Part shown: one piece after another, positions 23,985 to 34,289 of the stretch
Position numbering within the stretch: the stretch's first letter is position 1
How the letters are laid out: each line of letters begins with the position of its first letter
Assembly: GCF_021130785.1 (NCBI RefSeq)
Contig: NC_060210.1
Location: 183,364,001-183,428,000, forward strand
Direction of reading: 5' to 3'
DNA from: Homalodisca vitripennis
Taxonomy: Eukaryota; Arthropoda; Insecta; Hemiptera; Cicadellidae
DNA length: 64,000 nt
The notes under the pieces: model-generated
Seen by the model: the letters and a program-made list of their open reading frames with translations, nothing else
Told to the model about the DNA's origin: nothing
Databases searched by the model: none
Position numbers and translations under genes: made by a program

Positions 23985-26030
23985 AAATTAATTTTACTCT
24001 GAATCATAATTATTTTCCCTTACTGAAGAAAAGTTTCCATTAATGATATATTGGGAGGGGGAGATTTATGAATAGGCTAAGAAACATTTAATTATTATCA
24101 TTACAGTCTTTATAGGTTTCCTATAAATTATTACAAATATTTGGATAGATAAACTCGTATACTTGTTATTGCATCATATTTACTATGGCACTAAAACCAT
24201 GTCATATTTCTATGGATCATTAGAATAAATAGAGTTTAGAGTTATTAGCATATATATCCTGTTGTGTAAGTTAATGTTAAGGACCGGAAATTAAGGTGCC
24301 AGGACTTTGTAAAAAGTGACGGACAACCGAGCAAGGTCCCTCAGGAAACTACAGTAGGTGTCGGTAGACCATTGATTGTACTTGGTGTTAGGATTTTAGG
24401 ATTATTTTAATATTTTTTCTGTACATATTATTACGAGTAGCAGTTTTTATTTTGGTGGTTCTTTATCTGAATTATAAACTTGTATTACCTTTAGTAATTG
24501 TATGCCTAGGAAAGGGTAGAGACCAATCCTCGAAACATCGTCATATCAGTTTACTACATAACGATGAAAAACCTTTAGAATCCTGTTATCCTTCTATGGA
24601 GGGAATCTTTGGAATGCTCTTCAAGATTACTGGAATCTTCTGCAATAGTTTTAATGCAATTTTAAAGTTTAATAAGAGTAAAAGATTTTAAAATAAATGG
24701 AAAATAGTATTCATTTGTTTTTAATTTTCATTGGATAACACCGACATTTCAGTATCAAGAGGTTGGGAATTTTAAGCGGGGTGAAATCAAACTCGTTACA
24801 GCCACGGCAGGTTAAAGGTGGGTCTTAATGGAAGCAATTTAATGTTTGTTTATATGTTTTTTTTATATGGTAATGATCTTGACAATGGGATTTAAACAGG
24901 TGCAAACACAAATTCTTGTAAGGCGACAACCCATAAAACATAGGAAAAGGAAGTCAACAACGTCTCCAAATTTATCTCTACCTTAGAGCCACGCCGCTGG
25001 TTTTATTTAACATTACATCTGATATGAATGTAGGTTAAGCAATAAAAATGCGGGTTGCGTCTTAATACATATACAACAATTAAACGTGTACGCTATTGAA
25101 ACTAACTGTATTAAAATCTAAATAAATATTTGATGCTGAATATATCACTGTGCATAAACTCTCATAGAAGTTCACGTTAACAACTCAGTCAGTGAGAATC
25201 GAAGTGGAGCAAAATTTCAAACATTCTATATTTAATTTCACAGAATTAAAGTGCAGTACCTTTGAACTTAAGTTTACGAAGACTTATTGATAATTTAGCA
25301 CTGTGCTTACTGCTAAAAAGTTTTTCTATTTAGCATTCTATTAATATTAGGTTTATAAAAAAATCCTCACTTTATACTTTTTAGTGTTTAATACAAGATA
25401 GGAGCCGCACCATGTGTCTAGTTATAGGCTACGCCGATGTAACATGCAAGTATCAGGTTTATACCTGGATGTCCTCTGCAACATGTTAAAATATCATATG
25501 GTTGTACTACCTTTGATTGAAAAGTGCTTTATTTTGCGATTTTATAGTTTTTCATCATGGTTAAATACATTTAAAATCCATAGTTCAGTTCGTGTTAAAG
25601 ATACAGTGTGGACAACAAATACAGAACTGGAACGTTCGCTCACCCTTAACCAAAACTACAAGTCATATTCTATTGTTTTATTTTGTTACCGTAGGACAAG
25701 TGCCTTAGAAAATTTCACCTAGTCCTATAAGAATCTTTGTGCTGCTAACGAAGTGACAGGATATTCTGGATGGGTAAAGTTGACGGCAAGGCCCGCCTAT
25801 TGTTAACATTTAGAAGGAAATGTTTAGAGCGCTAATCTCAAGTAATACCCCTTCGGAAGAAGGAGAAGCCAGCTCTGAACCACTTCTCAAGTCAAAGTAG
25901 AGAGGGGTAGAAAACACCTATGTCTAGGCTGGCAAGAACCTTTGACTCTTAGGGAACAAACCCACCAACTCCAACAGTCATTTCTCGCGGAAGACTAGAC
26001 CTAACGAATTGAAATATAACAGCAATATGC
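23985..26030. other. Mostly AT-rich stretch with mixed-composition blocks
   Basis: No gene is supported. Frames at 24452-24691 and 25414-25722 have no recognisable motif. The 25740-25990 part is less AT-rich and may be 3' untranslated sequence belonging to the LINE tail that follows. Confidence 0.4.
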
Positions 26031-26039
26031 AATATACAA

Positions 26040-26194
26040 TATATTGTTAGGTTCACACATTAGTATGTGGAATTGACTATGCCTATGATAAGATAAGTTT
26101 TAGTTTATAGATTCTTAATCAATATGTTGAAATGACGCTTGCAATGCAATTTTGTTCATTCTTTTATTGCAATAAAGAATTATTATTATTATTA
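26040..26194 (+). mobile_element. 3' end of a 5'-truncated LINE
   Basis: The segment ends GCAATAAAG followed by (ATT)n, a typical non-LTR retrotransposon tail. ATGTTGAAATGACGCTTGC and the AATAAAG/(ATT)n terminus parallel ATCGATATGACGCTCGC and GCAATAAAGCTATTATT at 29700-29770, so both are probably the same family. Only 3' untranslated sequence remains. The upstream limit is unclear and could reach 25740. Confidence 0.55.
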
Positions 26195-26625
26195 CCCTTG
26201 CACTCCAGATTATCGACATTTGCGGTTTGCGATGTGCCGGTCTTGGGCATCTATAATGCGGCCTAGATTTAAGTGACACATTGGTATTTGCTGTACCCAA
26301 TGTTGGGTCAACTGGAAGGTATAAACCAGCCAGAAGTGAACCCTCCTGGGGGAAGTCTTCGTTAATGATTTAATATGTGTGTTGCGTGAGTATCTCCGTA
26401 CGCAACAGATATTCGAGTATATGTAAACATAATTATATACATTACTTAGTTTGCTTTTAACGTTATTTATTCTGTAATGGTTACGTTTTCATCATGGTTA
26501 AATACATTTTAAATCTACTAGTCAGTTCGTGCTGGAGATATAGAGCGGAAGAGGTACAGAGACAAATGAAATATTTAGCACTTTAACGATAGGCTTCGCT
26601 AACGCTCAGCCAATAAAATACAAAT

Positions 26626-26880
26626 TTAGTCTATAGTAAAAGTAAAGTAGTCTTATTTTACCAGGCAGAGTTAGGGTTAAGAAGCACTCTCTAACACTTA
26701 ACCTGGGGACCAACTGCTTAAAGGTGACTTCCGAACCACCACCAATGGCCGCGCAAGCGGGCAGCTTGCAAGGACAGGATCGCCCAGCGGTCACCCATCC
26801 AAGCAGCAGCCACGCTCGACGTTGCTTGATCCGGTTATCTTATCAATAACCGTTGTACTCGCTACACTACGCCATTGCCA
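26626..26880 (-). mobile_element. 5S rRNA-derived SINE
   Basis: Read on the minus strand from 26880, the first ~100 bases resemble 5S rRNA, with both internal promoter regions recognisable (see 26781-26879). A non-5S body follows (GGCCATTGGTGGTGGTTCGG, then AAGTGTTAGAGAGTGCTTC), ending in an A/T-rich tail with repeated TTTAC near 26630. The 5S head, unrelated body and simple tail define a 5S-derived (SINE3-type) retroposon. It would be transcribed by RNA polymerase III and mobilised by a LINE partner. It sits next to a GCTAACGCTCAGCC fragment of repeat D1 (26595-26610). The 62-codon minus frame inside is not a gene. Confidence 0.75.
26781..26879 (-). promoter_or_regulatory. 5S-like internal Pol III promoter of the SINE
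   Basis: On the minus strand, CAAGCAACGTCGAGCGTGG corresponds to the box A region of 5S rRNA, and TTGGATGGGTGACCGCTGGG to the intermediate element/box C region. The spacing between them is as in 5S genes. Several changes from canonical 5S (for example CGAGC for CGGGC) show this is a retroposon head, not a functional 5S gene. Confidence 0.7.
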
Positions 26881-26884
26881 ATAC

Positions 26885-29140
26885 GCTATAGTACATGATT
26901 CAATATGTGTTCTTCCCTACGCAAAGGCTTGTGAAGCAGAAATATAGTCTCCAGTGATTGTATAGACTTCCATACGTCCACTGAAGACAAAAATGCCTGC
27001 AGGAGTCCTGTCCATTACGAATGTTACGTTATTTGATGTTTCTTTAATTTCCTCGAGTAGAGGTCGTTGTAAATAAATACATGTATGCTGTTGACAGGTA
27101 AGTTGTAGCTAAAGTTCAACAATATCTACTGAGGAAATAGTTATTCGTTGTGAAACTTTCATACTACGGTGTTTAGGAGTGATTTAGTAATGGAAGCAAC
27201 TGACTTTAGAAGGAGCAAGGATGTAACCTTAACACTATACATGTATCATATGTGTGAGTTAGAATTCCAGAGTATAAAGCGGTGTCCATAATATGTGAAA
27301 TATATGTAAAATCCCCAGATGGCCGCTAAAACTGAAATCTAGCTATAACAAAAATAATTTTTATTCTTTGGACACGTACTAAATATTAATGATTAATTTG
27401 TAAGACAGTGATAAGATGTTTCATATATTGCATATTTTGAAAGTGATGTTAAATATTTGTTAACCCTGTATATTGGACTTTGGGGCTTGCTTATATATTG
27501 ATGCGCAATATCTAGCGATTCATATTAAAAGTTTTCTGAGCAACATACCTACTTTTATACAAGACTTTTACTAATGATAAATGTTATTACAGTGATAAGT
27601 TGAGATACATAGTAAGTATTGTAAAGAGAGTGTTAATTACTTATTAATTTATTAGCATTAATGAATGCGTTGTATTACAAGAACTTATTCATTGTTAGTA
27701 ACTCATAAAATGTTAACCCATATAGTCTACATATTTAATTCCTATTAATTTTATATAATAAAAACAATATATAAAAAGATTTCAGCACAATAATAATCTG
27801 TATTATTAAAAAAATATCATTATATATTTCTTACAATTTTGTATATAATGTATTTCATTTTAACTTTAATATTTAAATGAATATCAAGATTCTACTAGAT
27901 TTCGAAGATTGAAGTTTACTTTCTTTTTCAGGTGTCAAGATAATAAATTAACTGGTTAAACAAGCGATTTCAATTCTCATCACCAAGGGCACGATATAAA
28001 TGTCTTTTATTAGGAATATTATTACCTAAATAAAAGTATATATTTCAATCCTCGAAACGTAGTATTCTACTGTTTATTTCTGCATTTTACGTAATATACC
28101 TGTATAACAATGGTAAACGTCCAAAATCCTTCATCCTTCCAAATCATCAATATTTCAGTATTTAATGGCTCAAATTGAACTTGCGTAGCAATAATCATTT
28201 GCATCTTTAAATAAAATTTTAACAGATTCAATATCATTTTCACGTTGCAAAAAAGAAGGAAAACAAATTGTCTTCTATATTGATAGGCTTTAATTTAATT
28301 ACTGAAAATAATATACTAGTGGAAGTTAATTTATCAGCCTTCAGTATTTATAAAAAATAGCCTGCTTCCGAAATAAATGTTTGGAAAGAAAGTGGACCAG
28401 ATTGGAATTCTGGGTGTTACAAACGCGACTGTCTTGATTAATGTGGCCAATGGGCCTCTCCTGCGCTACAGTCAGGCACAAATCCAAGCGGAGAACTGTA
28501 TCTCTTTTTTATTGCAATGTGTGGAATATTTTAACTTAATTAAACTTCGGATCCCGAAAGCCTTTATGTGTACCAGTAAATTACTTTTCCTTGTTTGACT
28601 CATTGGTTCATCAATGTAGATTGTTTCAGTATTCCTGAAAGTGAAAATTGTCAGTGTTATTCTGGTACACTGGTACATAATGTATAACACTTAATCAATA
28701 ACTTTTATCTTGTATGTTATTAATAGCTCTCAACTGCAATTTCGCAAAGAAATTTAAAAATAAATTATCTCAGCCTAACTTTTATAAGCATTTATGATGT
28801 AATATGATGGACCATAAAATAATTTTCAAACCAGTTATAATAAGTATACATCAGTTATATATGATTTCAGTGTTTATGGTTAAGAGGATAAGAGTTTTTA
28901 GGCTATGATCATTTCTGGTTAAATAATTATTCCAAATGTCCCGATCAAGTAAATACAAATAGATAGTTCTCGGAAACCTTTGATCAAACAGATTTTAATC
29001 CCATCCCTTGTCATATACTTCCACCTTAACAGTTCAAGTGCATTAATTGAGTTTGCCATGTTAGTAGCCCTAAAGAAGAAAATAAAAATGCCTGCCTATA
29101 CGTGTCATAAGAATCCTATTTCGATCTAAAGATGTCTACC
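26885..29140. other. AT-rich non-coding stretch
   Basis: No supported gene. A 73-codon plus frame at 28377-28598 begins with GC-richer sequence (FGKKVDQIGILGVTNATV) but has no recognised motif or clear splice sites. A repeat phrase ATCCTCGAAACG occurs at about 28052. Confidence 0.4.
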
Positions 29141-29146
29141 TTCATC

Positions 29147-29533
29147 TTTTTTCAGAAAAAAGCAGAACTAATCATGGCAAAAATAGGAACTAAAGAATCC
29201 TGTAGGGATTATTTTAGAGACGTTGATTTGTTAACCTTCCCATCCCTCTACATGTACGAGACCGTCTTGTACTCTCGTTACAAATGTGAGGTAACGCGGG
29301 ACAGGGATGTTCATGAGTACAACACCAGAGGGCGGGATGCGTTTAGATCTACGCAGCACAGGCTCCAGGCTTACGAAGCTCTACTATTTGAGGTTGGAGC
29401 TAAACTGTTCAACAAGCTGCCCTTAGACTTGTGTGTAGAAAATAGGAAACCACTGTTTAAGAGGAAGCTAAGGCGCCTACTGGTGCAAGGAGCCTACTAC
29501 TCTATTGGTGGGTTTGCGGATCATGAGGCTTAA
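29147..29533 (+). pseudogene. C-terminal fragment of a LINE reverse transcriptase ORF2
   Basis: The frame (open from ATG 29132) reads FQKKAELIMAKIG, then DLLTFPSLYMYETVLYSR, then HEYNTRGRDAF, then GAKLFNKLPLDL, then FKRKLRRLLV. These are the ordered blocks of the region beyond the polymerase domain in insect Jockey/CR1-like ORF2 proteins (xILTxPSLYIxE, HxYNTR, GxxLxNxLP, FK..L...L). The frame is intact to its natural stop at 29531-29533, so the copy is fairly young. Only about 130 of roughly 900 residues remain, and it has no catalytic YADD, so no enzyme can be made. The ATG at 29132 lies in flanking DNA. Confidence 0.85.
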
Positions 29534-29775
29534 TCAATTCTGTTGGGTTAGGGATGCCGTTATGTGTAGCACTTTAGCTTTTTATCTTGCAATCTTTTTG
29601 CATTCTTTGTTTCCAATTATAAGCAATTTTATATTTATATTTTTAAGGGTACTTTTTTGTTATTTGTATTGTTTTGTAATTTTAATTTATATTCTAATAT
29701 GTTTTAATCGATATGACGCTCGCCATAGAATACTCTAATTTTCTGCAGCAATAAAGCTATTATTATATTATTTTA
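29147..29775 (+). mobile_element. 5'-truncated non-LTR retrotransposon (LINE) copy
   Basis: The copy contains the C-terminal end of ORF2, then about 225 bp of 3' untranslated sequence, then GCAATAAAG and an (ATT)n-like tail at 29752-29775. Truncation at the 5' side with a preserved 3' end is the normal result of target-primed reverse transcription. Endonuclease and polymerase domains are absent. A shorter relative lies at 26040-26194. Confidence 0.85.
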
Positions 29776-29779
29776 AACT

Positions 29780-32545
29780 CACTAAGGTACCACAGTTGAG
29801 TTTGCATTGTTGCCCAGAACAAAAGAATTATATTCTATAGTAGCTCTCGGAAAACTACTTCAGTCAAATAGTGTCTAATTCCAGCTCTTTTCTACTACTT
29901 TTGGTCTATTATATTTGCTGTGCTATAGTTGAGTTGGCATTTTCCCGGTTGAGGAAATATACAAGGAGGAAATATACCTTACTAAGTACACTAAATATAA
30001 ATAATCGTTATAAGGTTTCACGTTATAGAAGTCTTGTTGATTTACGGGCTTTAATCTGGAAAAATGGCTATTTGAGCCATGTTAGTGTTCATTCTTCTGT
30101 TTTTACTTTGGCTACTTTAGAAATTCCAAATCGAAATGTCAAAGAATTCTGACAGTTTTGAGTATCTTGTGTAAAAACTTTTACAGGTTTGCTCATCAAG
30201 ATGAACTTTATAACAGTGTATATTTTTCAATGCATTTGTTGTCTTAAATTCGTTACTGATGAAAGTTAAATATTGATTTTTTATTGGGTGTTTCATTACA
30301 CTAATGATCTTGTACCGATTGTATTAAATAGTAATTTTGGGGTAACTGGATTACCGGTGGAAGGAGTAGGCCCAGAAGAACGATAAGGACTGGACAATAC
30401 AAACTGCCTTCTATCAGCGAGGCGCGCATCGCAGATGGGAGAGTTTGATAACGAAATTGAAAGGTGGGGTGAGGTAGACGTACCGTACCTCCTGTCTCAA
30501 TTGATCTGTAGTAGTGGTAACGATATAAAGCCTTTGAAAGTGTTTAGAGTTGTTTCTTGCTAATCGTCATCGAACCTGCGGATGCTTTCAGCAATTTAAT
30601 TCTCTAACACAGAAGAATTTTTATAATACAAATATTGTTGATATTTAAAGTAAAGTAAAGACATTAGTCACAGAATAAAATTTAATTTTGAAGATAAATT
30701 AAAGTGAAGAATTGCCAGATCAGATTAGAGTGTGAAAGTTTTGAATTTTGAAAATTTAATAAAAGACAAGCTGTGAGAACTCTGTACCTTTTTTTGAGTG
30801 ACGAATATATTGCAAGTTTGAACTTAAAAGTCATATAGAAGTTTTTATTTTAATTTTAAATCCAGTGATTATTTTCAAGAAGAAGTATTATTTTAGTTTG
30901 AAATTTATAAATTTCAGAAGATTTTCGTTTCCTTTTTGAACCTTCACAAAACTTAAATTTCAAAGCTAACCCCTTATGTGCTAGTAAAACGGTACAATCT
31001 TGCACTGTTATATCTTTAAAATTTTAACAATCATTCAGCCTCTGATGAACTGTAAATGAAGAAATGTATGTCTATTGCTATAGGGTGTAACTCAAATTTT
31101 AATTATGAAACATAGTAAATATAGAAATATTTTACAGAACTTTAAAATATTCCGGTAAGTTTTTCTGATCTTTCTTTTCAAAGCGTATTTGCTTCTTGTT
31201 ATTCATTTCAATTCTTTTTGTATTATTATAAAATATGTACAGTTTTTATTTTTTATTTTAAGTTTTGAATACATTTAAATATATAAATTTATACTTTAAG
31301 TTCAATTAACTTTGTATAGCTTAAGCAATTTTGTACTTTGTTTAAGTATGAGTTAATAATTTACCGCAATTGTATCCACTATTGTAAATCAACTGTATAT
31401 GATATGAGGTTGGGACCTAGAGTGAGTTTGAGAGCCCTAACTCCGCCTCTTTAATAAAGACATTTTTCATTTCCTTTTGCTAATGAATGATGCATTTATA
31501 AATTAAAAAGGATGAAATTTAACCACTAACGAAAGTTAAATTTATACAGAAACAATGTAAAACATGTATTTTAAACATATATTTCAGATATTGAAAATGA
31601 ATAAAGCCTCCTATCCTCTTTTACATGTAATTTAAAAAATGTATTAATGCAAAAGTAAAACGTCCTACTACAAATGTTGACCTACTTCAAATGTTCTCCG
31701 AGAGTGGAGGCAGAACAGGTTATCACACCCACGTTACACAGGACTGCAAAACATCGCTTTACGTATTATTAAAGTGACGGATGTAAATACAAATTTCCTC
31801 CTGACACTCCAAACCTACACACGTCTGAGTTATTGTCTCGGCGGTGCCTCGGGACTTGGCTTTGAATTTTAACCTCTATTCATCAACCTCACAGCTGTCA
31901 CTGTCTCTCCGACACCTTAAATATACATCACTATGAACTTTAAATATTAAAAGAAAGTTAGTCAATACTTATCTGAAATTCATTTGATCATTTATAAATC
32001 TTGATGAAACACTCATTTGGATTTGTAGAATTATTTTGCCTCTTCAAATGTCTTCAGCCAATCTGAGTATTAAAATACCCTAAAAGAATAGAGACTAGGA
32101 CTTATTTTAATAAACTTTAATTCGTTCAACAGTCTCACATTTAGCTGTTAGGTGTCTTGAAGTACACAAGAAGAGTCCTTATGAGCAAAAGTCAATTTTA
32201 AAATAACATGATTGCAGGGGACAGCATCTGAGTTGAATTTCTCTATATGAAATAAAATATAACGCTAATGGTATTTGAAGGAAGCCAAATTACTTTATAA
32301 TAAATATTTTCTTAATAACCTTTAGTTATTTTCTTTTATTTTACTGTAAACAATAACAATTTAATTTTGTATCATAAATAGACCAAAACATCGATGAAAA
32401 TTAAATTTTAGGATTTATTATTAACTGTACAACGTGACACAATATTAAGAAAGAATCTAACGGACACTTAACAAATACATTGAATACCAACCTCGTATTG
32501 GCTGAAAGTTATTAAAGCATATTACTTGAAGGGCGCAAGAAATTT
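29780..32545. other. Non-coding stretch with a few GC-richer blocks
   Basis: No gene is supported. 30340-30540 is GC-richer (GCGAGGCGCGCATCGCAGATG) without a readable domain. 31390-31470 ends with CTCCGCCTCTTTAATAAAGAC, a polyadenylation-like terminus that may close an unidentified retroelement. 31690-31910 is another mixed-composition block of unknown nature. A 93-codon frame at 29871-30152 has no motif. Confidence 0.35.
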
Positions 32546-32550
32546 CATTT

Positions 32551-32712
32551 CTGTCTGGAGGTCAGTCTGACAATGTGTATGTATGTCTACATGACATCTC
32601 AAGAACGAGCCAGAAAAAGATTTTTTTTATGAAGTTTCATTTTAAATGTTGAAAAAAATGTGTTCGATGATGATGCATGCCACTCCTTGGGATTTTACTG
32701 AGCGTTAAGAAA
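32551..32712 (-). repeat. Dispersed repeat family D1, inverted copy
   Basis: Read on the minus strand: ACGCTCAGTAAAATCCCAAG, then GTGGCATGCATCATC, then AAACTTCATAAAA, then a CAGA-type tail. This is the same order as 43113-43250 (minus) and 60634-60781 (plus). Confidence 0.7.
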
Positions 32713-32714
32713 TA

Positions 32715-34285
32715 TTGATACACTGGTCTTAGGGTTAACCACAATAAAAACCGGAAAGTAGCTAAGTATAGGTTTAAACAAAGTATAAGTACAATCATAC
32801 GAGATTGCTTGATGATATATTACTATTCCTAAATTGCCATACTTACATTGTTATTGTTATTCATTTCAATATTATTTTGGCATGGTTTGATAAATGTTTT
32901 TTGTATGGAATTTACTTAGTAGTTGACTAACGTGAAGTTGATTCATTGTTGGTGATTCAGTCTATATAAGTTATTTAATTCACTATTCATCCAAAAAGTC
33001 TTGATATTTATAAAAGGTGTAAAAATGGATTTTATAGTTTAATATTTATACGTAGTATGATTTTTAAATATTTTATTTTTATTTGTGTTCATAATACTAT
33101 AAATATTTAAAATGTAATTCAAGGTCCAACCAAAGCCAAGCAATTTTAATTTACTATCAGTAGTATTACTTGTGGAAACTGTCGATAAGTTGACCCTAAC
33201 TTGGTAAATCCATGCACTTGTAAAATTTGAAAGTAATAAGAAAAATGGTAACACATTCAAAATAAGCTTTTAGTGACAGTGTGTAGAATTTTATAATTTA
33301 AACACCCCAATTAAATTCAACAAAATGAACAAAAATTTGAATTTATCGACAGTCTTTATTCCTAGATAGTCAAGAATCAGTTATATGATCGAACATGTCA
33401 AACCTTGGTATTTGGGTGAGTGTCATTGAAGCCAAACATTCAATATTCTGACACAATTTCTATTAATCCTGACGGAGATATGTAAGACTGTCTGTCTTCC
33501 CGCAAGATATTTCAAGGATAAAATGCGTCATACACTTGAAGTCGTGCATTAAACCGCAGCCAACCTGGTTCAGAAAATGAAACTAAACTAAGAATTTTAA
33601 AAGGGATGCGTGGATAGTAATCATGAGGATACAAATAATAGAATAAAAAGCGATAAGGTGTGTAACTGTTTGATTTAACTAATGAATGGACAGGCTGAAC
33701 TTAGTACTGTCACAGGTCTCTATGGTCGGCTGCACGCTGAAAGCGACGCGAAGTAATATTCTGTTCGAGATATATCCGTCTCATTGGTTCGTTGGTCTAC
33801 CACATCTCTCTTGTAGAATGCGGTGGCCCACACACCTCTAGCGACGGGACGCAACGAGACCGGTCGTTTGAAGCCAAAGGTGTTTCCAAGTAATTCATTA
33901 GCTCTTTTGCCCTCAAAACTCTGTTTGACCTCCAAAATTAACCTGTACATGTGCTGAAGCTCTACTAAAAAGTATATCCCTGCAGGACAACATAACTTTT
34001 CTCAAACATTTACTCTTCCTAAATCTCGCCTGTTTTAGTTAGTGGTGATATGAAATGTGTAACGAAGTGTTTGAGTCCCCAAGTAGTAACGGGGGGAAAG
34101 GCCGTACTTGGACGTGGAAGGTCGAGAAGAGATGAGACCATGTTTGTAATGGGTGGGATTAGAAATGTATAAATAAATCAAGCAATGCCCTACTGCTGAG
34201 CCATCCCCCACCATAACAGGCAACCCCCACCACAAACTCTTTCACAAGAATAAGCAGGAGGCGTGGAGCTGTGCAAGGCAGTCGC
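32715..34285. other. Left flank of the GC-rich array; no supported gene
   Basis: The interval is AT-rich up to about 33700. 33720-33950 then becomes mixed in composition and holds a 76-codon minus-strand open frame with no motif I recognise. From 34190 the sequence becomes GC-rich and leads into the array without showing the repeat core. 33460-33530 may be a degraded D1 tail. Confidence 0.4.
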
Positions 34286-34289
34286 GGGC

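Noticed and set aside
26606..26794. 62-codon minus-strand open frame
   Set aside because: It lies wholly within the 5S-derived SINE.
26781..26879. Functional 5S rRNA gene
   Set aside because: Promoter boxes are recognisable but the sequence is diverged at conserved positions and fused to a SINE body without a T-run terminator at the 5S end.
33720..33950. 76-codon minus-strand frame (EGKRANELLGNTFGFKRPV) as an exon
   Set aside because: Composition is plausible for coding but I recognise no family and no good splice pair; left unassigned.
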